A DNA stretch of 64,000 nt from Brevundimonas intermedia (GTDB lineage Bacteria; Pseudomonadota; Alphaproteobacteria; Caulobacterales; Caulobacteraceae), in the NCBI RefSeq assembly GCF_027922165.1, contig NZ_BSFD01000011.1, positions 351,936 through 415,935 of the forward strand, read 5' to 3'. Position numbers and translations under genes: made by a program. Each line of letters begins with the position of its first letter. The stretch's first letter is position 1. The notes beneath the pieces were generated by a model, which was not told the origin of the DNA, did no database searches, and saw only the letters and a list, made by a program, of their open reading frames with translations. This document shows positions 27,134 to 36,953 of the stretch, in pieces.

Positions 27134-27148
27134 GTTCTCCTTTTGTTC
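27134..27148. promoter_or_regulatory. SOS (LexA) box upstream of imuA
   Basis: GTTCTCCTTTTGTTC is an exact match to the alphaproteobacterial LexA site GTTC-N7-GTTC. On the minus strand it reads GAACAAAAGGAGAAC, and its AGGAG is also the Shine-Dalgarno of imuA. A candidate -35 for imuA, TTGACT, lies at 27182-27177 on the minus strand. LexA bound here would block initiation. Confidence 0.85.
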
Positions 27149-27249
27149 TCACATATGCCTCCTCATCACCTCAGCGAGTCAAGCGGACTCCCAGCCTGGC
27201 CATGGGAATTTATTCCGCGACAGCCGGTCCAACGAAATATCGAGAATAC

Positions 27250-27277
27250 TTGACTTTCACGCAGGGACTTCTATATC
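27250..27277 (+). promoter_or_regulatory. Candidate promoter of the DEAD-box helicase gene
   Basis: TTGACT and TATATC are spaced by 16 bases about 105 bases upstream of the helicase start. This is a good housekeeping-type match and implies a roughly 100-base 5' leader. Confidence 0.55.
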
Positions 27278-27381
27278 GCCCCCAGCCTCGGGACAGGTCT
27301 GCGATCCGCGCCGCCCGCTCGCCCAAAGAGGGGCGGTTCCGTTGCTGCTATGCACGCAGACGCTTTCCACCCCAAGGATTC

Positions 27382-29037
27382 ATGACCGAATTTTCCCAAC
27401 TGGGCCTTTCGCCCACGACTCTTCAGGCCGTCGCCGACACCGGCTACACGACCGCCACCCCCATTCAGGAACAGGCGATCCCGGTCGCCCTCGCCGGTCG
27501 CGACGTCCTGGGCATCGCCCAGACCGGCACCGGCAAGACGGCCGCCTTCACCCTGCCCCTGGTCGAACGCCTGGCCTCGGGCCGCGCCCGCGCCCGCATG
27601 CCGCGCGCCATCGTCCTGGCCCCGACCCGCGAACTGGCCGACCAGGTCGCCGAGAGCTTCGCCAAATACGCCAAGGGCACCAAACTGAGCTGGGTGCTGC
27701 TGATCGGCGGCGTCTCCATGGGCGACCAGGTGGCGGCGCTGAACAAGGGCGTCGATGTCCTGATCGCCACCCCGGGCCGCCTTCTCGACCTGTTCGAACG
27801 CGGCAAGATGCTGCTGACGGGCGTCGAGATCATGGTCGTCGACGAAGCCGACCGCATGCTCGACATGGGCTTCATTCCCGACATCGAGCGCATCTTCAAA
27901 CTGACGCCGCCGCGTCGCCAGACCCTGTTCTTCTCGGCCACCATGCCGCCGGAGATCACACGCCTGACGACCGCCTTCCTCAAGGATCCGACCCGGATCG
28001 AGGCCTCGCGTCCGGCGATGACCGCCGACACCATCACCCAGTATATCGTCCGCATCCCCACCTCGGATCCCAAGGCCAAGCGCGTCGCCCTGCGCGCCCT
28101 CGTCGGTCGTGAGGACGTGCGCAACGGCATCGTCTTCTGCAATCGCAAGTCCGAAGTCGACATCGTCGCCAAGTCGCTGAAGACCCACGGCTTCGACGCC
28201 GCGCCGATCCATGGCGACCTGGACCAGTCGCACCGGATGAAGACCCTGGCGGACTTCCGATCGGGCGCGCTGAAGATCCTGGTGGCCTCCGACGTCGCGG
28301 CGCGCGGCCTGGACATCCCGGACGTCAGCCACGTCTTCAACTACGACGTCTCCCACCACGCCGACGACTACGTCCACCGCATCGGCCGCACCGGTCGCGC
28401 GGGAAAGCTGGGCCAGGCCTTCATGATCGTCACCCCGGCCGACGACAAGTCGCTGGATAAGGTGCTGAAGCTGATCAAGATGGACCCGCAGGAGCTGGTT
28501 CTCGACATCGACTTCGACGCGATCAAGGACGGCGGACGTGACGACAAGCGCTCGCCCCGTTCGAGCGAGTCGCGCTCGGGCGGTCGCGGCCGTTCACGCG
28601 CCGCCGAGCCGACCCAAACCCATGCGGCCGCCCCCACCGCCGCACGGGCTGTCGATATGGCCGAAACGGACGCCGTCGAGGCGACGACACGATCACGCAG
28701 CCGCCGCAAGGCAAAGCCCGAGGCCTCCGCCGAAAGCGTGATCGAAACCGAGATCGCCCCCGCCATCGACAAGCCCGCTGGTCGCGGCCGCAGCCGAGCC
28801 AAGTCCGAGGCCCGTTCAGAGACGCGGCAGGAACCGAAGATCGAGGCGAAGATCGAGGCCGTCCCCGCTCCGATCGAAGAGGCCCGCGCCGCCGCCCGCA
28901 CGGACCGCGAGCCGCATCTGCGTCAGTCGGACCGTCGTGGCGAACGTCGTCCGGAAGAGCGTGAACGCTCGGGCGTCAAGGGCTTCGGCGACGACATCCC
29001 GGCCTTCCTGCGCCGCCCGGTCGTCATCCGCGCCTAA
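27382..29037 (+). CDS. rhlE: DEAD-box RNA helicase (RhlE-like)
   Basis: The 551-residue protein carries all DEAD-box motifs: the Q motif GYTTATPIQEQAIPVAL, Walker A AQTGTGKTAAF, PTRELADQ, VVDEADRMLDMGF, SATMPPEI, ASDVAARGLDIPDVSHV and HRIGRTGRAG. The helicase core spans about residues 1-370. A basic, disordered tail of about 180 residues follows, rich in Arg, Ser, Ala and Glu (RSGGRGRSRAAEP, SRSRRKAKPEA). Such tails bind RNA or partner proteins. RhlE-type helicases act in ribosome assembly and cold-shock RNA remodelling. The start at 27382 fits the Q-motif spacing. It is divergent from imuA, with a long leader. Confidence 0.92.
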   Translation: MTEFSQLGLSPTTLQAVADTGYTTATPIQEQAIPVALAGRDVLGIAQTGTGKTAAFTLPLVERLASGRARARMPRAIVLAPTRELADQVAESFAKYAKGTKLSWVLLIGGVSMGDQVAALNKGVDVLIATPGRLLDLFERGKMLLTGVEIMVVDEADRMLDMGFIPDIERIFKLTPPRRQTLFFSATMPPEITRLTTAFLKDPTRIEASRPAMTADTITQYIVRIPTSDPKAKRVALRALVGREDVRNGIVFCNRKSEVDIVAKSLKTHGFDAAPIHGDLDQSHRMKTLADFRSGALKILVASDVAARGLDIPDVSHVFNYDVSHHADDYVHRIGRTGRAGKLGQAFMIVTPADDKSLDKVLKLIKMDPQELVLDIDFDAIKDGGRDDKRSPRSSESRSGGRGRSRAAEPTQTHAAAPTAARAVDMAETDAVEATTRSRSRRKAKPEASAESVIETEIAPAIDKPAGRGRSRAKSEARSETRQEPKIEAKIEAVPAPIEEARAAARTDREPHLRQSDRRGERRPEERERSGVKGFGDDIPAFLRRPVVIRA

Positions 29038-29118
29038 GCCCAGGCGCGTTTACTCGCTATTACGGATAGGCTTGTACTCTCTTTCCCGAGCTCCAGAACG
29101 GAGCTTTGGGAGAGATGA

Positions 29119-30168
29119 ATGACGGCGCAGATCGAAATGGCGGTTCGGGGACCGGAAGCCTATTCTCTTGCGCGGGACGTCATCTCCGACATGGAGAAGG
29201 TCGGGGTCTGGCCGACGCCTCTGAATTTCGAGCTCTGGCTCCACTATATGGGCGATCCTGAGGCCCCCCTGGGCCGCGAGATCAAGCGCCTTCTTTCCGA
29301 AAAGATCGTCATCAACGACGAGACTGCCGAACTTCTGGCGGCGGAGTTCCTGCCGCGCAGCCGCCTGTCGGAAGACATCCGCGACGCCGGCGCCGTGCTG
29401 GACCGTGAACTGGCCAATGTGGCCGGCGCCATCGCCAAGGCCCACAAGACCCAGGCCGACTACGGCGAAACCCTGGTGGCGGCGTCCCAGACCATGGAGG
29501 CGGCCGAAGACGGCGCGCCTCTGAAGACCCTGGTCGGCGGTCTGACCATCGCCACGAAACGCGTCCGGCGCGAAACCGCCATTCTCGAGAAACGTCTGGA
29601 GAGCTCCAATAAGGAGGTCGCCCGGCTGCGCGAACACCTGGAGCAGGTCCGCCGTGACGCCATGACGGACGCCCTGACCAACCTGGCCAACCGCAAGGCC
29701 TTCGACGAACGGCTGGAACGGGTCTGCGCCGGCGACGACCACGCCCCCCTGACCCTGGCCATCCTCGACATCGACCACTTCAAACGTTTCAACGACACCT
29801 GGGGACACCAGACCGGCGACCAGGTGCTGCGCTATGTCTCCACCATCCTGTCGCGCGTCTGCAGCGGCAATCGGTTCGTCGCCCGTTTCGGTGGCGAAGA
29901 ATTTGCGATCATCTTCCCCGGCGAGAGCGCGGGCGCCGTCACCATGGCGCTGGAAACCATTCTCGAAGAGGTCTCTTCGCGATCGCTGCGTCGCCGCTCA
30001 ACCAACGACGACCTCGGCGCCGTGACCCTGTCCGCCGGCTTCGCTGAGCATATGTCCGGCGAGGCCGCCTCCAGCCTGCTGGAACGCGCCGACGCGGCTC
30101 TCTATGCGTCCAAGCATGCCGGCCGCAATCGCGTCACCAGCGCTATTGCGCTCGAGACCGCCGCCTAA
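29119..30168 (+). CDS. Diguanylate cyclase without an inhibitory site
   Basis: The 349-residue cytoplasmic protein has an N-terminal helical region (about 1-180), with a probable coiled coil around 150-180 (ILEKRLESSNKEVARLREHL), and a GGDEF domain. The catalytic core is intact: DALTNLANRKAFDERL, LAILDIDHFKRFNDTWGHQTG and RFGGEEFAIIFPG, with GGEEF at 258-262. The residues where an RxxD product-inhibition site would sit read SGNR, so feedback by c-di-GMP at a canonical I-site is not expected. It resembles soluble coiled-coil cyclases such as Caulobacter DgcB, but I cannot assign orthology. GGGAGAG precedes the ATG. The signal is unknown. Confidence 0.9.
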   Translation: MTAQIEMAVRGPEAYSLARDVISDMEKVGVWPTPLNFELWLHYMGDPEAPLGREIKRLLSEKIVINDETAELLAAEFLPRSRLSEDIRDAGAVLDRELANVAGAIAKAHKTQADYGETLVAASQTMEAAEDGAPLKTLVGGLTIATKRVRRETAILEKRLESSNKEVARLREHLEQVRRDAMTDALTNLANRKAFDERLERVCAGDDHAPLTLAILDIDHFKRFNDTWGHQTGDQVLRYVSTILSRVCSGNRFVARFGGEEFAIIFPGESAGAVTMALETILEEVSSRSLRRRSTNDDLGAVTLSAGFAEHMSGEAASSLLERADAALYASKHAGRNRVTSAIALETAA

Positions 30169-30206
30169 ACACCTGACAAGGTCAAGCTTTCTGCCATAGT
30201 CGGGCC

Positions 30207-30956
30207 ATGCGCAGTTTCGCCTTCAATATCGCCTACTGGATCCTGTCGATCGGCTACGGCCTGACCGCAGCCTTCGCCGCCCTTGCGCCGGGTCGCGGCC
30301 CGACCAGCCGGATCATCCGCGCCTATGTCCGACGCATGGTTCAGGCCATGGCGGTCTTCGCCGGCATCCGGCTGGAGGTGCGCGGCAAGGAACGTCTGCC
30401 CGACGGCGCCTTCATCATCGCCTCGAAACATCAGAGCTGGGGCGACGGCTTCGCCACCTACGATCAGTTCGACGACCTGGCCTTCGTCACCGGCGACCAC
30501 CTGGAGAAGTTTCCGCTGCTGGGCGGCGTGTTGAAAAAGCTGGGCGCCATCGTCGTAAACAGCTGCGGGGGCCACGAAGCCCGCCAGGCCCTGGCTACCC
30601 GCGCCGCCGAAGCCAAGGCCGAAAACCGCAAGATCCTGATCTATCCCGAAGGCCATCTGGCCGCGGTCGGCCAGAAATACCGCTATCGCTCCGGCGTCTG
30701 GCACATGTACCGCGACTTCGACATGCCGGTGGTGCCCCTGGCCACCAACCTCGGCCTGTTCTGGCCCGAGGAGAAGTACGAGAAACATCCGGGCACCGCG
30801 ACGCTGGAGTTCCTGGAGCCCATCCCCGTGGGCCTGCCCAAGGACGAATTCCTCGCGCGTCTCGAAGCCGTGATCGAGACGCGCACGGCCGAGCTGATCG
30901 CCGAGGCGACCGGACAGCCGATCACGCCGGCCGTTCTGGTGGATGCGCCTAAATAG
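30207..30956 (+). CDS. plsC: 1-acyl-sn-glycerol-3-phosphate acyltransferase
   Basis: PlsC adds the second acyl chain to make phosphatidic acid at the inner membrane. The 249-residue protein has an N-terminal hydrophobic helix (about 6-28), the HX4D catalytic motif in SKHQSWGDGF (His about 75, Asp about 80), GGVLKKLGAIVVNSCGGHEA and the substrate-binding YPEGHLAAVGQ. All expected motifs are present. It follows the cyclase gene by 38 bases. Its 3' end overlaps the convergent TfoX-like gene by eight bases. Confidence 0.92.
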   Translation: MRSFAFNIAYWILSIGYGLTAAFAALAPGRGPTSRIIRAYVRRMVQAMAVFAGIRLEVRGKERLPDGAFIIASKHQSWGDGFATYDQFDDLAFVTGDHLEKFPLLGGVLKKLGAIVVNSCGGHEARQALATRAAEAKAENRKILIYPEGHLAAVGQKYRYRSGVWHMYRDFDMPVVPLATNLGLFWPEEKYEKHPGTATLEFLEPIPVGLPKDEFLARLEAVIETRTAELIAEATGQPITPAVLVDAPK

Positions 30957-31308
30957 CCTTCTTCGGCTTCTTCCCCGACGCCTTTCGCACCGCCACCTCC
31001 AGCGACCGCCGCGCCCAGGCGACCGCCTCCTCGGGGTCGTCCAACGCCGTCTCCGGCAGGGTCCAGTATCCCATGGACATCGTCCGCCCGTCCTTGGTCG
31101 GATAGGTGAACTGTCGGCAGCCGGCCGCGACGAAGGCCTCGCCCAGAGCCTCGTCGCCCTTCAGCCAAACCACCCCGTCATCCAGCAGGGCGAACATCAC
31201 GCCGGAGGCGTAGACTCCGGCTCCGCCGAACATCCGCTTGATCTCCAACCGACCCAGGCCCGCGAAATGCTCGCGAACCCATTCGCCGAAATCGGCGTCG
31301 TACGCCAT
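30949..31308 (-). CDS. TfoX N-terminal-domain protein
   Basis: A 119-residue protein with the TfoX/YjgN-type N-terminal domain: EIKRMFGGAGVYASGVMFAL, WLKGDEALGEAFVAAGCRQF, the domain core TMSMGYWTLPETALDDPEEA, and a basic tail KKPKKAI. TfoX proteins regulate competence in gammaproteobacteria; in alphaproteobacteria these single-domain forms are uncharacterised. The start at 31308 (MAYDADFGEW) matches the family and lies next to the sufA-like stop (31310), so it may be the last cistron of the suf transcript. Upstream in-frame extension to 31350 was rejected. Confidence 0.85.
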   Translation of the reverse strand: MAYDADFGEWVREHFAGLGRLEIKRMFGGAGVYASGVMFALLDDGVVWLKGDEALGEAFVAAGCRQFTYPTKDGRTMSMGYWTLPETALDDPEEAVAWARRSLEVAVRKASGKKPKKAI

Positions 31309-31309
31309 C

Positions 31310-31699
31310 TCAGCTAGCGGCCGCCGGCACGATGGTGACGCTCTCGCCACAGCCGCAGGCGTCGGTCTGGTTCGGATTCTTGAACACGAACTTGGACGCC
31401 AACCGGGTCGTCTCGTAGTCGATTTCGGTGCCGATCAGGAACAGCACGGCCTTGGGCTCGATCAGGATGGTGACGCCCTTGTCCTCGACCACCTCGTCCA
31501 GCGGACCGATCGCGTCGGCATAGGCGAAGGTGTATTCCTGCCCCGCACAGCCGCCGTTCTTCACACCGATCCTCAGACCGATGTGGTCGTTCTCGGCATT
31601 GTCCAGGATCTCGCGCACGCGTTCGGCGGCGGCGTGCGTCAAGGTCACGGCCTTGGGACGCGGACGGCGGGGACGGGATGTGGCCTGGAGTTCGGTCAT
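31310..31699 (-). CDS. sufA: A-type Fe-S carrier (SufA/HesB family)
   Basis: SufA accepts Fe-S clusters from SufBCD and passes them to target proteins. The 129-residue protein contains the three conserved cysteines of A-type carriers in KNGGCAGQEYTF and DACGCGES. The domain core includes AAERVREILDNAENDHIGLR and VLFLIGTEIDYE. The first ~18 residues are a basic, Pro/Arg-rich extension. It is placed after sufT with a 13-base gap, the typical alphaproteobacterial order sufS-sufT-sufA. ErpA- or IscA-type naming is possible; its operon position favours SufA. Confidence 0.93.
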   Translation of the reverse strand: MTELQATSRPRRPRPKAVTLTHAAAERVREILDNAENDHIGLRIGVKNGGCAGQEYTFAYADAIGPLDEVVEDKGVTILIEPKAVLFLIGTEIDYETTRLASKFVFKNPNQTDACGCGESVTIVPAAAS

Positions 31700-31712
31700 T
31701 GGATTATCCGCG

Positions 31713-32102
31713 TCAGAACATGTTGAGCGCGAGCTTGGCTTCGTCGCTCATCTTGGAGGAATCCCACGGCGGATCGAACACCAGATTGGCCTTGGCGCTG
31801 CGCACCCCCTCGACCTTCTCGACTGCCGTCTCGACCCAGCCCGGCATCTCGCCGGCGACAGGGCAACCTGGGGCCGTGAGGGTCATGTCCACCACCACGT
31901 CGCGGTCGTCGGAAACATCGACCCGGTAGATCAGGCCCAACTCATAGATATCGACCGGGATTTCCGGATCATAGACCGACTTCAGCGCCTCGATCAGTTG
32001 TTCGGTCAGCGTGTCCAGCTCAACCTGCGACAGGGCGCTCTTCTGGGGTTCGTCCCAGGCGTCCTTGAAGGCGTCGCTGTCTTGAATGGTGTCGTCTGTC
32101 AT
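31713..32102 (-). CDS. sufT: SUF system Fe-S assembly protein SufT (DUF59/MIP18)
   Basis: The 129-residue protein has a DUF59 domain: EALKSVYDPEIPVDIYELG at about residues 46-64, DVVVDMTLTAPGCPVAGEMP with the conserved Cys, and KANLVFDPPWDSSKMSDEAK. SufT-type proteins aid Fe-S maturation and often sit in suf operons. The ~40-residue acidic N-terminal tail is typical. It starts four bases after the sufS stop. Confidence 0.92.
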   Translation of the reverse strand: MTDDTIQDSDAFKDAWDEPQKSALSQVELDTLTEQLIEALKSVYDPEIPVDIYELGLIYRVDVSDDRDVVVDMTLTAPGCPVAGEMPGWVETAVEKVEGVRSAKANLVFDPPWDSSKMSDEAKLALNMF

Positions 32103-32106
32103 CAGC

Positions 32107-33345
32107 TTACACGAAGAAGTTCCGCGCCTTAATCAGCGCGTCCACGAAGGCGTCGGCATCCTCCACGGTGTTATATAGGGCGAAGGAGGCGCGGGTGCTC
32201 GACGTCACCCCCATTCTTTTCGACAACGGCTCGGCGCAGTGCAGTCCGGCCCGCACGGCCACGCCGTAACGATCCATGATCTGGGCCACGTCATGGGCAT
32301 GGGCGCCCTCGACGGCAAAGGTCAGGATCGCGCCCTTCCCTTCCGCCTGCCCCAGGATCCGCAGCCAGTTCTGACCCTGAAGTCGATCAACGGCGTGCTG
32401 GTAAAGGGCATGCTCATGCGCCTGAACCGCCGCGCGGTCGTATTGCGCCAGCCATTCCAGCGCCACGCCTAGGCCGATGGCCTCCAGGATCGGCGGCGTC
32501 CCCGCCTCGAACCGGTGCGGCGGTTTGGCATAGGTCACGCGGTCCTGTTCGACCGTCTCGATCATCTCGCCCCCGCCCTGATACGGCGGCAGAGCGTTCA
32601 GCGCCTCGGCCTTGCCGTACAGGGCGCCGATGCCGGTCGGGGCGAACAGCTTGTGGCCGGTCAGGACATAGAAGTCGCAACCGATGGCCTGCACGTCCGG
32701 CGTCGCATGGACCGCGCCCTGGCACCCGTCGATCAGCACCTGGGCGCCGGCCGCATGCGCCAGTCGCGTGATCTCGACGACCGGATTGATGGTGCCCAGC
32801 ACGTTCGACATATGGGTGACCGCGACCATCCGCGTCTTGGGCCCCAGCAGCTCGGCATAGGCGGCCATATCCAGCGAGCCGTCGTCCAGCACCGGAATCC
32901 ATTTGAGCACCGCCCCGCGCCGTTCCCTCAGCAGATGCCAGGGCACGATGTTGGAATGGTGCTCCATCTCCGAGACGAGGATCTCGTCGCCCGGCTGAAT
33001 GGACAGCCCCAGCCCGTTGGCCACCAGGTTGATCGCCTCGGTGCCGCCCTTGGTCCACACCACCTGTTCGGGGCTTTCGGCGTTCACGAAGCGGGCGACG
33101 ATCTCCCGCGCCTTCTCGAACGCCTCGGTCGCCTCGTTCGACAGAGTATGCAGGCCGCGGTGGACGTTGGCGTAGCCGCCCTCCATCGTCGCGACCAGGG
33201 CGTCGATCACCGCGCGCGGCTTCTGAGCCGAGGCCGCATTGTCCAGATAGACCAGCGGCTTGCCGTTCACCTGCCGCGACAGGATCGGGAACTGCGCCCG
33301 GACGGCATAGGGATCGAAAAGGTTCACAACCGAGCCGTCAGCCAT
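32107..33345 (-). CDS. sufS: Cysteine desulfurase SufS
   Basis: SufS (group II desulfurase) removes sulfur from cysteine for the SUF scaffold. The 412-residue PLP enzyme has ANVHRGLHTLSNEATEAFEK, TKGGTEAINLVANG, SEMEHHSNIVPWHLL and VTHMSNVLGTINPV. The PLP lysine lies in VLTGHKLFAPTGIGALYGK, and the persulfide Cys in AVRAGLHCAEPLSKRMGV. Its start overlaps the sufD 3' end by 22 bases. A second, differently classed desulfurase lies earlier in the same operon. Confidence 0.95.
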   Translation of the reverse strand: MADGSVVNLFDPYAVRAQFPILSRQVNGKPLVYLDNAASAQKPRAVIDALVATMEGGYANVHRGLHTLSNEATEAFEKAREIVARFVNAESPEQVVWTKGGTEAINLVANGLGLSIQPGDEILVSEMEHHSNIVPWHLLRERRGAVLKWIPVLDDGSLDMAAYAELLGPKTRMVAVTHMSNVLGTINPVVEITRLAHAAGAQVLIDGCQGAVHATPDVQAIGCDFYVLTGHKLFAPTGIGALYGKAEALNALPPYQGGGEMIETVEQDRVTYAKPPHRFEAGTPPILEAIGLGVALEWLAQYDRAAVQAHEHALYQHAVDRLQGQNWLRILGQAEGKGAILTFAVEGAHAHDVAQIMDRYGVAVRAGLHCAEPLSKRMGVTSSTRASFALYNTVEDADAFVDALIKARNFFV

Positions 33346-34342
33346 TCCCGCGCCACCTCTCTCGCGCCTTCATGTTCGATCCGGTCGATGACCTCGATCA
33401 GGAAGGCCTGGGTCAACAGGGCGCGGGCTTCCTCGGCCGGAATGCCGCGCTGCTCCATATAGAATAGGGCGCTCTCGTCCAGCGTCCCCACCGTATTGCC
33501 GTGCGCGCACTGCACGTCGTCGGCATAGATGATCAGTTCCGGCTTGGCGTCGATCTCGGCCCGTTCCGATGCGATCAGAGCATGGTGGCCCATCCGGGCG
33601 TCGGTGCCGTCGGCCCCGCGCTCGACCACGATCTTGCCCTGGAATACGCCGCGCGCGGTGTCGCGGGCCACGCCCTTGATCAGTTGGCTGGTCGTGCCGT
33701 CATGCTCCATGTGGCGCACCACGCTGGTCAGGTCGGTGTGGCGCGATCCATTCAGCAGATACAGACCGTCCGCCTGGACCTGCGCGCCCTGCGCATAGTG
33801 GGTGATCCGCGTCTCGACCCGCTGCAGCCTGGCGCCGGTGGCGATGATAGTCTGACGATAGACGCCACCGGCCTCGACCTTCACATGGGCCTCGGACACG
33901 GAAATCGCGTCCTCCGGCTCCTCGACCAGGACGACGCGCGTCACCTCGGCCCCGGCCGCGACGTCCAGCTCCAGCGTATTGTGGGCGACATAGGCCGAGC
34001 CCGCACCCTCGTGCGTCTCGAGCAACAGCAGCTTGGCTCCCGCCCGCACGGCGACCCGTGCCCTAGCCGTATGGCCGGTCCCGACGGCGTCGGAGATATA
34101 GCGCAGCCGCAACGTCTGCTCGCCCGAGGCGATGAAGTCGGTCACACCCACGGCGCGCCCGTTGGCAAAGACGATGGCCTCGCCACCCAGGTCATAGAAG
34201 GGACCCGGCGCGCCCACCGCCGCCGTCGGCGACGGCGTCGGCGCCTCGCGAAGCCAGCGCTTCAGGTCGCTGTATTTCCACGCCTCATTCCGACGCGATG
34301 GAAAGCTGTCGGCGTCGGTCAGGTCTATGTTGAAGGCTGCGC

Positions 34343-34346
<4 letters not shown>
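33324..34346 (-). CDS. sufD: Fe-S cluster assembly protein SufD
   Basis: SufD forms the SufBC2D scaffold. The 340-residue protein starts MSAAFNIDLTDADSFPSRRN and carries the family's NEAWKYSDLKRW near residue 22. The beta-helix core includes LLLLETHEGAGSAYVAHNTL, LYLLNGSRHTDLTSVVRHME and FQGKIVVERGADGTDARMGH, and the C-terminal block is DVQCAHGNTVGTLDESALFY. The ATG at 34346 overlaps the sufC stop as ATGA. It is shorter at the N-terminus than E. coli SufD, as usual in alphaproteobacteria. A frame open to 34910 is antisense-like extension and was rejected. Confidence 0.95.
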
Positions 34347-35092
<746 letters not shown>

Positions 35093-35094
35093 AG

Positions 35095-35490
35095 TCAGTA
35101 CCAATCAAGCGCAAAGCCGACGCGCAAGGCTGCGAGTTGTTGAATTAGCGCGGGCGAAAGCGTCTGAAACGCCCCGTCCCTCGCGAAGGTGATGTAGAAT
35201 TCAGCCGTGCCGCCGGAGTCGGCGATCATCCGCAGTTCATCCGCTTTATCGCTTAGCTTGTCGGTAATGAATTGGCTCAGTTCGAGCTCCGCCTGCTCTG
35301 ATTTGGTGGGCAAACGGAACGAGCAGAAACTTTCCACGTATTCTCCAGAAAGCTCCCGCCCCGTCGGAGTTGATCGCTTCTGGCCAACAGTCTGACGAAT
35401 CTGAGCCGGCAGCGACAACCGATCAGCCAGATCGTCGGCGTTGAATGTTGGATGTCGGACCTGAAAAGAGATTGGGATTTCGGCGCTCAC
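35095..35490 (-). CDS. DUF4279-like protein inserted between sufB and sufC
   Basis: A 131-residue protein with the DUF4279 pattern: [20 protein letters not shown], a middle Cys/Phe strand [10 protein letters not shown], a helix [20 protein letters not shown], and the terminal block [20 protein letters not shown] followed by [13 protein letters not shown]. The family has no known biochemical function. It overlaps the sufB stop by four bases and ends two bases before the sufC start, so it is in-line with the operon. Its codons and GC are visibly lower than the flanking suf genes, which suggests later insertion. No link to Fe-S chemistry is evident; it has a single Cys. Confidence 0.8.
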   Translation of the reverse strand: MSAEIPISFQVRHPTFNADDLADRLSLPAQIRQTVGQKRSTPTGRELSGEYVESFCSFRLPTKSEQAELELSQFITDKLSDKADELRMIADSGGTAEFYITFARDGAFQTLSPALIQQLAALRVGFALDWY

Positions 35491-36953
35491 CCCACGCTCC
35501 CCTCAAGCGAGATCGCCACCAGTTTCTGCGCCTCAACGGCGAACTCCATCGGCAGCTTCTGCATCACGTCGCGCACGAAGCCATTGACCAGCAGCGCCAC
35601 GGCCTCTTCCTGAGATAACCCGCGCTGCTGCGCATAGAACAGCTGATCGTCCGACAACCGCGTCGTCGTCGCCTCATGCTCCAGCTGGGCCGAGCCGTTG
35701 CGGGCCTCGATATAGGGGATGGTGTGCGAGCCGCACTCCTTGCCGATCAGCAAACTGTCGCACTGGGTGAAGTTGCGCACCCCCGTCGCCTTCGGATGCA
35801 CCGAGACCAGGCCGCGATAGGTGGAGTCCGACTTGCCGGCCGACACGGCCTTGGCGATGATCCGCGACTTGGTGTTCTTGCCCAGGTGGATCATCTTCGT
35901 GCCGGTGTCGGCCTGCTGATGTCCGTTGGTGATGGCGATGGAATAGAACTCGCCCGAGCTCTCTTCGCCCTTCAGGACACAGGATGGGTATTTCCAGGTG
36001 ACGGCCGAACCGGTCTCGACCTGGGTCCACGACACCTTGGATCGATCCCCCCGGCAATCCGCACGCTTGGTGACGAAGTTGTAGATGCCGCCCTTGCCCT
36101 CGGCGTCGCCGGGGTACCAGTTCTGGACCGTCGAATATTTCACCTCAGCGTCGTCCAGGGCCACGATCTCGACCACGGCCGCATGCAGCTGGTTCTCGTC
36201 GCGCATTGGCGCGGTGCAGCCCTCAAGGTACGAGACGTAGCTGCCCTTGTCGGCGATGATCAGGGTCCGCTCGAACTGGCCCGTCTGTGACGCATTGATA
36301 CGGAAATAGGTCGACAGCTCCATCGGGCAGCGCACGCCCGGCGGGATGTAGACGAACGACCCGTCCGAAAAGACCGCGCTGTTCAGGGCCGCAAAATAGT
36401 TGTCCGAGACCGGCACCACCGACCCCAGATACTGCCGCACCAACTCAGGATATTCGCGCAAGGCCTCGGAAATCGGCATGAAGATCACGCCGACCTTGGC
36501 TAGTTCCTCCTTGAAGGTGGTCACCACCGAGACGCTGTCGAACACGGCGTCCACGGCCACGCGCGGCGCGCCCTGCACCCCCGCCAGCACCTCCTGCTCC
36601 TTCAGCGGGATGCCCAGCTTCTTGTAGATTTCCAGAATCTCGGGATCGACCTCGTCTAGAGACTTGGGCCCCTCCTTCTGCTTGGGCGCCGCATAATAGA
36701 ACAGGTCCTGATAATCGACCGGCTCATACTTCACCGCCGCCCAGGTCGGCTCCTCCATCGCCAGCCAGCGCTCATAGGCGGCCAAGCGCCATTCCAGCAT
36801 CCATTCCGGCTCGCCCTTCTTCTCGGAGATGAAGCGCACGATGTCGGCGTTCAGGCCGCGCGGGGCGAACTCCTGCTCGATATCCGACGTAAAGCCGTGC
36901 GCGTATTTCTCCAGCGCGGCGACGGCGTCGATGGTTTCCTTGACGGCGGCCAT
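35487..36953 (-). CDS. sufB: Fe-S cluster assembly protein SufB
   Basis: SufB is the main scaffold subunit on which the cluster is built. The 488-residue protein has [98 protein letters not shown] and [20 protein letters not shown], then the closing [20 protein letters not shown]. The ATG at 36953 overlaps the stop of the upstream desulfurase gene as TGATG. It precedes the DUF4279-like gene with a four-base overlap. Confidence 0.97.
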   Translation of the reverse strand: MAAVKETIDAVAALEKYAHGFTSDIEQEFAPRGLNADIVRFISEKKGEPEWMLEWRLAAYERWLAMEEPTWAAVKYEPVDYQDLFYYAAPKQKEGPKSLDEVDPEILEIYKKLGIPLKEQEVLAGVQGAPRVAVDAVFDSVSVVTTFKEELAKVGVIFMPISEALREYPELVRQYLGSVVPVSDNYFAALNSAVFSDGSFVYIPPGVRCPMELSTYFRINASQTGQFERTLIIADKGSYVSYLEGCTAPMRDENQLHAAVVEIVALDDAEVKYSTVQNWYPGDAEGKGGIYNFVTKRADCRGDRSKVSWTQVETGSAVTWKYPSCVLKGEESSGEFYSIAITNGHQQADTGTKMIHLGKNTKSRIIAKAVSAGKSDSTYRGLVSVHPKATGVRNFTQCDSLLIGKECGSHTIPYIEARNGSAQLEHEATTTRLSDDQLFYAQQRGLSQEEAVALLVNGFVRDVMQKLPMEFAVEAQKLVAISLEGSVG

